Below are positions 49,331 to 60,057 of a DNA stretch of 64,000 bases, piece by piece. Source of the DNA: Gordionus sp. m RMFG-2023 (lineage: Eukaryota > Nematomorpha > Gordioida > Chordodea > Parachordodidae); assembly GCF_954871325.1 (NCBI RefSeq), contig NC_088775.1, positions 27,195,561-27,259,560 of the forward strand, in the 5' to 3' direction. Numbering within the stretch: the stretch's first letter is position 1; each line of letters starts with the position of its first letter. The position numbers were made by a program, and so were the translations under genes. The notes beneath the pieces were generated by a model. That model was given only the letters and a program-made list of their open reading frames with translations. It did not search any database and was not told the origin of the DNA.

Positions 49331-50195
49331 TAATTTCTGCTGCTTTCGCTTTTATTTGTTTATTTAGTATTATGCCTCAATATTGTCCTTTTGTTATTAT
49401 GATTTTTTTTTTCGTAATTGTTTACTAATTATATATTTTTCAATGATGATTTATAATAAACATTTATTTTATATATAATTATTACTATATTTATTATCAA
49501 AAGCATTTATTAGTAATTCATTGAGGATTATAAACTATATGTTTACTTACTTACTTTTTATTATACTTATTTGGACCTTGAAAATATTTTTAGGAATAGG
49601 TATGATAATAAAATTTAAAAATAAATATACAGTTGAGTCATTTTGAACTCTGCTAATTACTATATAAATTTTTTTAGTTTTCTATTAATAAATAATTATA
49701 TTTATTTAATTAGGGTTATAAAATAATTTAAATAATAATAGTCAATCTGTTAGTGCTAAATTAATATTTAGTGAGTGATATTGATATTCTATTTATAACA
49801 CAAAATTTGATTGCTAGCTGACATAGTGAAAATATAATTTATATGTATTAAATTAATCTAATATTTAAACTAGTATTCATTTAATAAATATTTAGATAGT
49901 CTTATTAATAAATAATAAAATTAAATCTATATTTTACTTAATAGAATTATAAAAGAAATCTTTCAGGGGGCAATCAAAAAAATTTATTTTAGTTCAAGGG
50001 GTTAAGATTTTATTTTAAAAAATTTTTTTTCTTCAGGGGGCTATTCACATTTTCCAGGGGGATCGAGCCCCTGCGCACCCCTTCCCCTAGCGACGTTACT
50101 GACGACCATATACAGCAAATATTTGCACATATGCTTATTGTATCGTGATTTATTGATTAAATGCCTTTAAAATTCTACATAAATAAAAGTCCGCA

Positions 50196-50365
50196 GTAGC
50201 GCCATTTTGGATATACCGATTAAATAGCAAGCCTCGAGATTTGGCAAATAGGGGTCCAAACCTTGTTGCCATCGAAAAATCAGTCTTACAAAATATTATT
50301 TTGGCTAAAATTTTAATAGAGCGATTTTCATAAATTCACCCGAATTGGCCTTTTTAACAACACTA
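50196..50365. repeat. Palindromic MITE, highly diverged copy
   Basis: Keeps AAGCCTCGAGATTTGGC, a GTCCAAACCTTGTTGCC block and a TTTTTAACAACACTA right end. The left end is worn away. Confidence 0.55.
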
Positions 50366-50600
50366 CTATATATACATTGGTCAATAGAACCTTAAAGAGT
50401 TTAAAATTGACAGAGCAACATCAAAGCTTTAAATTAGAACCAAATGAGAACTTATAGTTTCGTTTTTATTGAATTACCATTTGAGATATTTTTTTATTAT
50501 AGATAATATCTCTTTTTTATTAGTTTTAATTGTAAAAAATTTAATATTTTGAATTGAAAATTTTTTTTTGACAGTAGAAAGATATTTTTTCGGATATATA

Positions 50601-52606
50601 TGGGTCATTCCATGTCAAATGGATCAAGAAAGACACTTTTCGGCCGACCTCTTTTAAAATTGTTAAAAATTATGGAATTATTTAGATAGGTAAAAGAATG
50701 AGAAATCCGTTTATTTTAGCTCGCTAGCACACCTGGTTCTTGAGATATAGGGGCTCAAAGGTACAAAAAAGAGCCACTTTGGAATCTGTAAAATTTTTAA
50801 AATGCTTATATATCAAATACTATCTATAGTAAAAAATATTATAATATATCATTTTGTAGGTTAAATTCTCTAATGGGCTAACAAAGAATAATAAATATTG
50901 GCGCCATTATAGGCTTTTAACATCCGGTTGACCTAAATTGCTTTACCTGTATTTTTAAACAAAATAGTGAGTTTGTGTTCGAATTTTTTTTTTGCTTTTT
51001 ATTTAGACACCTTTTATAAATATATATACGATGTCAAAACCTTGGCGACGCTATCGACTTTTCCATAATATACATTTTAACCAAAAATTGAAGAAAAAAG
51101 TAGATGGCGCTAATGGTTGAAAAATATTATTCTTAAGGAAAATAAAAATACGTTTATAACAATTGTGATAAAATTTTCCAGTTCTGCCCCCCCCCTCCCA
51201 CTATCATTAAAATGTTTTACATTTTTTAGAGCTCTAATTTGCTACTATGGCGAGCGAATGACTTATTAGCTCGATAATATATAACAGCTGCAGTAAAAAC
51301 GATTATTTTATTAGGCATATATTAGATTATATCTTACAAAATAAATTGTTTAAAACAATCTCTCTTTCTGTGAAATAATTTTAACCTGTCCGTTCAGATT
51401 AATTTTATCGTCTGTCTACCAATAACAACCTGGATTTGGAGAGTGCAAAAACACGTAATCTAGGTGTAGATCAATTAAAATTTTATTCTATATCACAGAT
51501 GAACGTACCAAATATTAAAATGTTGCAACCCATTTAATCTACAGAGACATGCTTATTATCGCGAGAATCTAAGAAAGATTTCGCGAGAATCTAAAAAGAA
51601 TCTACCCTGGATGACCCAAAAAAATTACCATTCAATTTAGATATCTTAATATGCTCTTCATGGCGACAAAAATTAGCAAACATTCCTTATACTTCGAATG
51701 ACAATGTAGATATTGATTCTCCCCTTCATAAAATTAATCAAGAGGCTATTGATAACATTAATATATCCCTACAATCAAATGGGGAATCTCTCATTAAAAT
51801 AAAACGCTTACGTGAAAAGAAATATTCGAAGAAAAAATATCTAGAGTAAAAAAAGTTTTAACGATTGAAAATATACCATTATCTTCTCATCAAATGATAA
51901 AAAATTTGATGAAATTGTAGATACCTTAAAAATTAAAAAAATTATATGAAAGATTTATTGGAAATTTGTTACATTATTAGTCTAATGGGCATATGCCCAC
52001 TCTGCTCCTCAGTTAATTAGTATATTTAATAGAAAATCAAAATTATTTAATATAAAAAGTGAAAATATCTGGTTATTGATAAGTTAGAAGCAAAATTTTA
52101 ACCATAATCCGTAATTTCATAAAGCGCCATCTATTTTTTATTAATTTTTGGAGTCGATAGCGTAGCCAAGGTTTTGAAATTGTATATATATTTAGCAAAA
52201 GTGTATAAATAAAAACCAATAAAAAAAATTCGAAAACAAACTCACTATTTTGCTTAAAAATACAGGTAAAGCAATTTAGGTAAACCGGATGTTAAAAGCC
52301 TATAATGGCCCCAATATTTATTATCCTTTGTTAGTCCATTAGAAAATATTTTTACCTACAAAATGATATATTTTAATATTTTTTACTATAAATAGTTTTT
52401 GAGATATAAGCATTTTAAAAATTTTACAGATTCCAAAGTGGCTCTTTTTTGTACCTTAGAGCCCCTATATCTCGAGAACCAGGTGTGCTAGCGAGCTAAA
52501 ATAAACGGCTTTCTCATTCTTTTACCTATCTAAATAATTCCATAAATTTTTAACAATTTTAAAACAGGCCAGCCGAATCGTGATCGATTTGACGTGGAAT
52601 GACCCA
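50601..52606. mobile_element. 2-kb foldback element with ~500-bp inverted arms
   Basis: Ends TGGGTCATTCCA and the complement of TGGGTCATTCCA start arms of about 500 bp (50601-about 51112 and about 52117-52606), which are strongly similar by eye, with small indels. TATATA flanks both sides, possibly a 6-bp duplication, but the site is TA-rich. The roughly 1-kb middle has a C-rich run (51188-51203) and two open stretches that I cannot assign. The superfamily was not recognised. The right edge is 54 bp before the ZFAND2-like start codon. Confidence 0.78.
51421..51849 (+). pseudogene. Unassigned coding-like remnants in foldback element
   Basis: Two plus-strand open stretches without an obvious start. 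The first (51421-51537) reads NNNLDLESAKTRNLGVDQLK onward. The second (51595-51849, 84 codons) reads KESTLDDPKKLPFNLDILIC onward and ends in a Lys/Arg-rich IKRLREKKYSKK tail. The composition looks like protein rather than AT noise: mixed polar and hydrophobic residues, few Phe/Ile/Lys runs. No transposase motif is seen. It may be captured host sequence or a decayed transposase of an unfamiliar type. Confidence 0.4.
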
Positions 52607-52660
52607 TATATATTAAAAAATAATAATTTATTTAGAGGATTAATTATTTATTTTTTTTCG

Positions 52661-53245
52661 ATGGAATTCCCTGAAATAGGTGAAAATTGTACCTTCAGTT
52701 CTTGTAACCGATTAGGTATATTTATGTGTATCAACCATTTTATAAATATATATTTTTAGATTTTTTGCCTTTCAAATGTGATGCTTGTGAAGAATATTTT
52801 TGGTATATATTGCCTTATTCACGTTTGAGACTATATAAATAATTTTATTTTAGCATATCCCATTATAAATATGAAAATCACAAATGTATTAATGTGCATA
52901 AGAAGGATAATTATATTCCAATATGCCCTATTTGCAATGAAATCATTTATGTTCCTAAAGTTCATCCCATTGATATGATTGTCAACAGACACATTGAGAG
53001 TACTTGTAAAAGTGATCTATATCCAATGAAAATGTCAAACCCAGTAATATTTATTATAATTGATATATTATTCCTATTTTATATATCAGGAAAATATATG
53101 CTCATTTGGTAATTGTAATAAAAAAGAAATTCTACCTTTTATTTGCAGAGATTGTAGGCTAAAATTTTGTATGAAACATCATTTAGCATTTGATCATAAT
53201 TGTTATAAATTAAAATCAAAAACTAATTATATTAACATCAAATGA
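52661..53245 (+). CDS. zfand2: AN1-type zinc-finger protein, ZFAND2A/AIRAP-like, four exons
   Basis: Probable stress-linked, proteasome- and ubiquitin-associated AN1 zinc-finger protein. That role is known for animal ZFAND2A/AIRAP and is inferred here. Exons 52661-52715, 52760-52802, 52854-53043 and 53090-53245, with GT-AG introns of 44, 51 and 46 bp, give 147 residues, close to vertebrate ZFAND2A. The start MEFPEIGENC matches the family's MEFPDLGKHC-type start. The first AN1 finger has all ligands: C10, C15, C25, C28, C33, H36, H42, C44. A middle C57, C60, H79, C84 group follows. The second AN1 finger has C100, C105, C115, C118, C123, H126, H132, C134. The C-terminus is short, without the ubiquitin-interacting motifs of ZFAND2B. 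No disabling change was seen. The 5' flank is a foldback element. Confidence 0.93.
52716..52759 (+). other. ZFAND2-like intron 1
   Basis: 44 bp, GTATAT to TTTTTAG. It splits a codon after its first base and joins CNRL to DFLPFKCDAC. Confidence 0.85.
52803..52853 (+). other. ZFAND2-like intron 2
   Basis: 51 bp, GTATAT to ATTTTAG. It splits the Cys33 codon after two bases and joins EEYF to C-ISHYKYENHKC. Confidence 0.85.
53044..53089 (+). other. ZFAND2-like intron 3
   Basis: 46 bp, GTAATA to TATCAG, between codons. The resulting spacing of 15 residues between C84 and C100 equals the spacing in vertebrate ZFAND2A, which supports this donor over nearby alternatives. Confidence 0.8.
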
Positions 53246-53551
53246 TATATTGAAATCATTGAAAATTATTTTAATTATATAAAATTACAATGGCAAAATA
53301 ATAATGTATAATATATTCTTGAATAAAATTTAAATGATTTAGTTAAATATTATTTATTATAATAGTATTAAATCAAAAGATATTCATTATTCCTAATTTA
53401 TGTTGAAAATTAAGTTATTAAGAAATATTTAAATTAAGTTATTAAGAAATATTTAAGTATTATCCAGCATATGTATTGCCATGATTTGCAAAAGGTAGGA
53501 GGGCATTATTAGGTAGTTTTTGCTCATAATTTTATTGGAGGGCTTTAGGTC
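53246..53551. other. 3' flank of the ZFAND2-like gene
   Basis: AT-rich. It contains a 27-bp direct duplication (TTAAGTTATTAAGAAATATT units at about 53407-53456). AATAAA occurs at 53322, but no polyadenylation site is proven. Confidence 0.45.
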
Positions 53552-53782
53552 TAGTGTTGTTAAATGGCTCTCGATTTGACCTGATTTTTAAAATGGCTAA
53601 CTCATTTTTTATCCAGAATAATATTATGGAAGCCTGAAAATTTTGTTCATAGATAAAAAGAAAAAAAAAGAAGAAGGTTTGGACATCTTCTATTAGTGAA
53701 ATCTCAAGGCGCTTCGTCAATATTTTTATGGCTGAAATATTGAGTTAGCTATTTATAAAAATCAAGCCATCTAACTACACTA
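53552..53782. repeat. Palindromic MITE copy
   Basis: TAGTGTTGTTAAATGGCTC to CATCTAACTACACTA, core AAGCCTGAAAATTTTG. It carries an A/G-rich expansion in its centre and no matching target duplication. Confidence 0.7.
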
Positions 53783-54518
53783 ATTAATGCAGGCTTGAAA
53801 AATTATTCTTCAATTTTTAGCTTTTGTATATAATTAAAGCTTTTTTTGGAAAATTTTGAATTATAATATACTCGAGTATCCTTTTTTTCTAAATTATTGT
53901 TTATAGTAACACTGCAAACATTTTTTTGGGAAAAAGGGGTGGTGGAAGTTTACTTGGGAAATTTTTATGCTTAACAATATTTATAAAAACAGTAAAATTT
54001 CCAAAACCCATTCACTAGGCCTATGATTACAAGAGAAAAGGGAAAATTATTAAGTACTTGCATAGCCAGTGGCTCCTAGAATACTAGGTACAATGCAATC
54101 AATGGCATACCCAGGATTTCCCAAATTCTTATATGTTATTGATTTTTTGGTGGTCTTTTTATAATCTCCATTAAAGCTCGCTGTACAAGCCCTAATTCTA
54201 AAATATGACAATGTTTTATGCTTTATTAATATATTACTTTAACCAGTATGAAGGAAAAATTATAGTTAACCAAATTTTGGCCAACCTTAAGATTAAAAAG
54301 TGACTGAAAGCATTTATTCCGTAAATTTTATAAATGTTTAGAGCATAATTGTATATTAATTTAATCCATTTAATAGGCAGTAAAAGAAAAAGGAGAATTG
54401 ATAAAATAGATTTTGTGCTAAAATTGGAAGTGTGAAAAACTACATATCTGGCATGTGCTAATATTTAATGCCTGACTGATACTTTTTATTCTTCATTCAA
54501 AGAGAATCACAAAAAGAA
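53783..54518. other. AT-rich intergenic DNA
   Basis: No gene recognised. A possible worn hAT terminus (GGCATACCCAGGATTTCCC) lies near 54104. Confidence 0.4.
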
Positions 54519-54526
54519 ATAAGAGT

Positions 54527-54885
54527 TAGTGATCTACATTGGACCTAATTTTTCAAGCCCGGCCAGGGCCAGAGATTTTTTTTAAAGTTTTACCCAACCC
54601 GAACCTAAAATTTTTTAAAAAAAAATTTTGCCGGCCAGGCTCGAATTTATTTAAATATAGAAAATTTTTATAATTACTCAAAATAAACGATATATGTTAT
54701 ATGGCATCTACTTTCTATAAATAAAACCATATATTTTTATTTTATATAAAAAATTCAACATAAAATTGATAAATTTAGATATATTTTAAAAAAATTTTAA
54801 GGACCGACCTGGCCCGAATTTTCTTAAAAAATATTAGGCCCGGCCCGAACTGTGTATGGGCCCTGCCTACTTTTGCAGATCTCTA
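54527..54885. mobile_element. GC-rich hAT-like MITE, copy 2
   Basis: TAGTGATCTACA to the complement of TAGAGATCTGCA, flanked by perfect 8-bp duplications ATAAGAGT (54519-54526 and 54886-54893). Same family and layout as 2441-2833, with GGCCCGAA-type blocks at both ends and a shared AT-rich centre. No coding capacity. Confidence 0.87.
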
Positions 54886-55169
54886 ATAAGAGTTATAAAC
54901 AAAATGAAAACTATGATGTCATGCTTTAAACGTAAAGTGAGCTTTTGGAAAACTTATACTAAACCAAAGTAGAGCTTTATTAGTATATTTTATTGCTTTA
55001 TTCTGTCTAATAGTTTGAGAGAAAAATTATTGGTAAAAATTGTCAAAATTAGTATTATCCCAGAATATAGAAGTTCTAACTATGGTTTACATCAATATTT
55101 AGTGCCTTGCCTGATTAATTCTTTAATCAATTTTGCCAGCCATGAAAAAGTAACAGAATTGTGAACCAT

Positions 55170-56558
55170 TAGTGCTGTAAACATTTCTAAAAAATTCGAA
55201 CGCGTTCACGTTCAAGTTCACTTTCAAAAAAAAAGGAACGCGTTCACGTTCATGAACCGTTCAAAATTATGATAAATTTTTTTTTTAATTTTCTAATATA
55301 AATAAATGTCTTATATTTATTAACACAATATTAGCCATGTTAAAAAATAATATAGTTTTATTTTGATAATATTATTATAAATTCAAAATAATATATCAAA
55401 TAAAAAGATATTTTTATTTATAAAAAATTTTTCATATTATTTTAGTAACAATATTTTTCAAAATTAACATCTGATAGACAGGAACGCTTGACAGTTAATA
55501 CGGCATTAGCTATACTAAAAACGCGCTCAAGGGTAGATGAGGTGATTGCGGTATTATATTTAATAAATAACTCTTTTAACTTGGGAAATTTATTAAAAAC
55601 ATTTATTGTTTTGTTATTTGCTTCAAAGAATTGAGATAAGTTACCCTCCTCCAATCCATTTTCTACTTCCTCGACAAAAAAAAGGATATCTCGATATAAA
55701 CAGTTCTTGCATTATCATTCTTAGGGTTTTCAATAAAAAATTTTCAATAACGCTATAGGTTTATTTTTAATAGGTTCGTTCTGTGGAAGTTTTATCCATG
55801 GCCATTGAAGCTTGAATACTGGATGTATAAATGCAGAAAGAACATATGTTCAAATCTTTAAAAAAATGTAATTAAATGAGAGTGATAGGTTTAATACCTT
55901 TTATTAATCCCATTTAATACGGCGTCTATCAATAATTGACCATATTTGAGGCCACTAATTTTTTTTAATTTTAAAATAACTCGTTATTGTTGGGGTCAAA
56001 TATCCCAAATGCATTTTATCTTCAAATTTAATGATTTTACTTAGTTATATTATATTAAATAAAATAATTAATATTACAATCAAATGTCTTTTTAAATTGG
56101 AACCTGAAGATTTTGACAATATAATACTTTTTGGGCACATTTTACACTTGGTAAGCATTGAATTAGTTCCTTCAATATAGGATGTTACTGTAAAAGATTG
56201 ATCATATTTGGCCATGGTAATGATAATTCATCTGATTTTGGATTTTCAGAATCAGATGATGAGGATTAAATAATAATATCCATGCTCATGCTAATTTATT
56301 AAATTAAAATATAAACAATAATATTCAAATCAATAAACTATGTGTTAAAAAAATTGAAATGTGACAAGGAAATACGGAGCCGAAAAAACTTTTTTAAAAA
56401 AAATTCGGAAATATAAATAAAAATAAAAAGTATTTTTAAAATTGAACGAACGTTAAATTCGAACGCGTTCGTCATAAAAAAGGAACGCGTTCACGTTCAA
56501 AGTTCGTCATAAGTAAAAGGAACGCCGTTCATTTTTAACTCGTTAGTTTACAACACTA
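55170..56558 (-). mobile_element. hAT-D with GAACGCGTTC subterminal repeats
   Basis: The left end TAGTGCTGTAAAC and the complement of the right end TAGTGTTGTAAAC are inverted repeats. They are flanked by perfect 8-bp duplications TGAACCAT (55162-55169 and 56559-56566). GGAACGCGTTCACGTTC motifs repeat at both ends and are the likely transposase binding sites. Length 1,389 bp, with a transposase fragment on the minus strand. Confidence 0.88.
55442..55654 (-). pseudogene. hAT-D transposase C-terminal fragment
   Basis: A 70-codon frame with FPKLKELFIKYNTAITSSTL then ERVFSIANAVLTVKRSCLSD, the hAT dimerisation domain (S-S-x-x-x-E-R-x-F-S-x-x-x-x-x-x-x-x-x-R-x-x-L). No upstream catalytic region in frame was found, so the element is non-autonomous. 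Confidence 0.8.
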
Positions 56559-56566
56559 TGAACCAT

Positions 56567-57529
56567 AAACTAACTGATGTCTTAAGAATAAAGTTAGCCA
56601 GACATCTGGATCTGGAAGCATTATCTTGGAAATTTATGTCAATAATTAGTGTGTATTTCATAATACTTCAACCCGTTTAGTAAATAGTCTAAAGAAAAAC
56701 ATTTTTTGCAAATAAAAAAATCGCCAAGATTGGCAATGCTAGAAAGAAAATTATAGATACAATGAAAAATATGTAATTCATTCATCGATCAATTTTTCAG
56801 CCAATAAATAAAAATTAGTAATAAGCGAAATAAAAATTACGGCACATCTTAGGTTCAATCTTAAATACGAATTTTAAATTACTGTTTAAAAATTAATTTC
56901 GTCTGAAAAGGTTTCTCTTTACCCGATTCAAAATATTTTTAAATTTTATGATTCTATGATCTTAATAGATGTAATTTTTTCTTTTCACTTTGTTTAATAA
57001 ATATAAAAGTATTTAAATCTCATTAAACAAGATAGAACAAAGATTCTAAAAGCACAAAAGCAATAAAAATTAAATAAACGAAATATCTAAAATAATTTTA
57101 CTCTTATTATAAAAATCTATCATCTTTTAAAATACGGGACCTGATGTGATGTAGCTTTTATACTTTTATATTTTAGTGGCATAAAAAAGTAGTCAAATAG
57201 ACTTGTGGCAGATCTCTACTTAACATTTGTTGAAATAGGAATAAATTAATGATTGTTTCTTCATATTGAAATTGACAAAGTAGATTTTTTTAAAAAGGAA
57301 TATTACAAATTAGACAAGTTTTTTGTAAAATAATTTGAAATATATAAAAATAATCAAATATTATAGATCGAAATTATTATTTATAGATTAAAACCATAAA
57401 AAGGTGTAGAAGGCTGCAAGGATATTTTAGAGTTTTTATTCTAATGTAAAATATTTTTGTTTTTTGACCATTAATTTAATATTTGCCAATTTAATATATA
57501 TAGTAAAATAAAATTGTAAAGAACTTGTG
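56567..57529. other. AT-rich intergenic DNA
   Basis: Nothing recognised on either strand. Confidence 0.45.
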
Positions 57530-57717
57530 TAATGTTGTTAAATAGCTCGATTTTTAAGAATGGCTAACCCAATATTTTAGTCAAAAAATATGCAAGTCTC
57601 AAAATTTTGTTAATAGATTTCCAAATTCTACCATATATGAGCAAAATTTCCATACTTATTTTGTGGCTAAAATATTGTGTTCACTGTTTTTAAAAATTGA
57701 GAAGTTTAACAACAATA
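57530..57717. repeat. Palindromic MITE, worn copy
   Basis: TAATGTTGTTAAATAGCTCG to AGTTTAACAACAATA with part of the core. No target duplication. Confidence 0.6.
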
Positions 57718-58101
57718 CTCCTGAATATTGGATTTAAGGAAATTATATCACACACTAAACTAATATTTTCAAACAAATCCTATGTAAGAATTGGCCATTA
57801 GGATTCTGAACTGATTAAATAATTCAATTTCATTTTGGTTATTAGTTTAAACTTTTTTATACACTGGGGATATTTTTTTGAATAAATTTATATAAATTTG
57901 TTCCAACTTAGATATTTTTATAGTTTTGTTTGTAATTTTATAAATATGTAATAAATACTTTGTAATAGGCCCAATCTAATAAATATAAAATATCTTAAAA
58001 ATAAAGACCAAACAAAAATTATAGAAAGTAAGTAAAATAAAAATTATTATATAAATTGGTAAGGAGGCAAAATAAAGGGGAAAATATAAGTAAAACCCAA
58101 C
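57718..58101. other. AT-rich spacer
   Basis: Nothing recognised. Confidence 0.4.
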
Positions 58102-58108
58102 TTAAGAA

Positions 58109-59670
58109 TGGTATCACGTCAATTTGGTGTGGAAAATACGGCGCACGACAATTCGGCGCGGCGATAATTCAGCGCGTATCTATTACAGTTGCAATTTATT
58201 ATATATTACTTAGTATAAAAAAATAAGTCTGATTAAATAGAAATCATTTTGAATTTTGGTCCTATTAATTATTTCTCCATATTTATTTTTACAAAAATCT
58301 CAATTTTATTTACTAAATGTGTATATCAAAAAAAATTAACAACCAATATTTATACCTATTTCTTTGGTTGACCAATTTACTAAGATATGTTGATTAATAG
58401 CCAATGTTATGTAAGCCGAAATTTTGAAGAAAGAAAGAAAAAGAAAGGTTTGGACCTCTATCTCGAATCTTACATATTATTTTGGCTGGAATTTAAACCG
58501 ACCGTTTTAAAAATAGACCCAGCCATGATCCAAAAAAAATCAAATTAAGACTGAATCATTTTTTAGATTTATTAAAAATCCTTAAATTCTATTAATCCTT
58601 TTTAAAAAAATATTTTACTTAGGCTAATTTTTTCTATTATATAAATCAAAAATTAAATGTGTAATATCAAAAAAAATTAACAACCAATATTTATACCTAT
58701 TTCTTTGGTTGACCAATTTACCACATATGCTATGTTAATTAGTAGCCAATGTTATGTAAGCCGGGATTTTGGGCATAGAAGAAAGAAAGAAAAAGACAGG
58801 TTTGGACCTCTATCTCGAATCTTACATATTATTTTGGCTGGAATTTAAATCCCGTTTTTAAAAATAGACCCAGCCATGGTCCAAAAAAAATCAAATTAAG
58901 ACTGACTCACTTTTTAGATTTAATAAAAATCCTTAAATTCTATTAATCCTTTTTTAAAAAAATATTATGCTTATGCTAATTTTTTCTATTATATAAATCA
59001 ATAAATGTGTAATATCAAAAAAAATTAACAACCAATATTTATACCAATTTCTTTGTTGACCAATTTATCACATAAGGTATGTTGATTAGTAGCCAATGTT
59101 ATGTAAACCGAGATTTTGGGCATATTACTTATCAGGGGGATATATTATTTTTTTAAACTTTTATAATTTTATTTATTTTTTTTATTATCTAAAATTAGAC
59201 GTGAAAAGGGGATTTATTTAACATTATAGTACTTATCATATCAGGGGGGTATTTTGGGTCTATTTTTAAAAAACGGTTGATTAAGATTGTAGCCAAAATA
59301 ATTTATAAGATTAGAGATAGAGGTCAAATCTTTCTTTTTTCCTTCTAAAATCTCCAGGCTTACCTAATATTGGCTACTAATCAACATACCTTATAATGTG
59401 GGAAAATGGTCCATTAAAGAAATAGGTATAAATATTAGTTAATTTTTTTCGATATACATTTAGTAAATAAAATTGAGATTTTTGTAAAAATAAATATGGA
59501 GAAATAATTAATAGGACCAACATTCAAAATGATTTCTATTTAATCATCCTTATTTTTTTATACTAAGTAATATATAATAAATTGCAACTGTAATAGATAT
59601 GCGCTGAATTGTCGCCGCACCGAATTGACGCTGCGCTGAATTGTCGCCTCGTCGAATTGACGTGGAACCA
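58109..59670. mobile_element. Composite inverted-repeat and tandem-repeat element
   Basis: The ends TGGTATCACGTCAATTTGG and the complement of TGGTTCCACGTCAATTCG are flanked by TTAAGAA (58102-58108 and 59671-59677), a 7-bp or possibly 8-bp duplication. GC-rich subterminal motifs (CGGCGCG..GACAATTCGGCGC on the left, similar on the right) stand out from the AT-rich body. The left half has a roughly 343-bp tandem unit starting near 58315, 58657 and 59003 (the third partial). The right part (about 59240-59670) is the reverse complement of the left. No coding capacity was recognised. Confidence 0.72.
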
Positions 59671-60057
59671 TTAAGAATATAAAATGTTATGTTTTTTAAA
59701 AAAAATAGATGTTAATAATTTTAAATATAATTTAAAAAACCAGTTCAAAAAGCAATATATGCTAGATAACAAATTGCCGAATGCAACAATTTCAAATATT
59801 TTTATATTCATTTATAATTTCCTTGAGTTCTAGTAAAATGCTTTCCGCTACTCATCTTAATCAAGTCAATGTCATGTTTTTCTAATGAGAAAAGAAAATT
59901 TGTAATAAGTATCGGCTCTTCTAACTCCATAAAAGATGTTACTGCTTGATGGCGGAGACTCCATCTCGTTGGACAAACTTTCAATTTCTTTCCCCTTGTT
60001 GGACAAGGTGTTTCAGAAATAATTATTATTTGACTAGAAATTTGAAAATGGTAGATA

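Larger units (their letters stand above)
45588..50099. mobile_element. Large element with CAGNNNCGTCGCTAG ends, nested
   Basis: The left end CAGGGGCGTCGCTAG and the right end, the complement of CAGTAACGTCGCTAG, define a hAT-like unit of about 4.5 kb. The 8-bp flanks are only loosely alike, so the target duplication is unproven. The left subterminal region has GGCTTCGGCC / GGCCTTCGGCC inverted motifs. The right has AGGGGGCTATTCAC and AGGGGGATCG. The interior holds hAT-A copy 3 (46082-48040) and a retroelement fragment (48850-49330). No transposase for the outer element was recognised. Confidence 0.5.

Noticed and set aside
50601-52606. Polinton or other large virus-like element
   Set aside because: Far too small. 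The ends do not match and no capsid, polymerase or integrase sequence is present.
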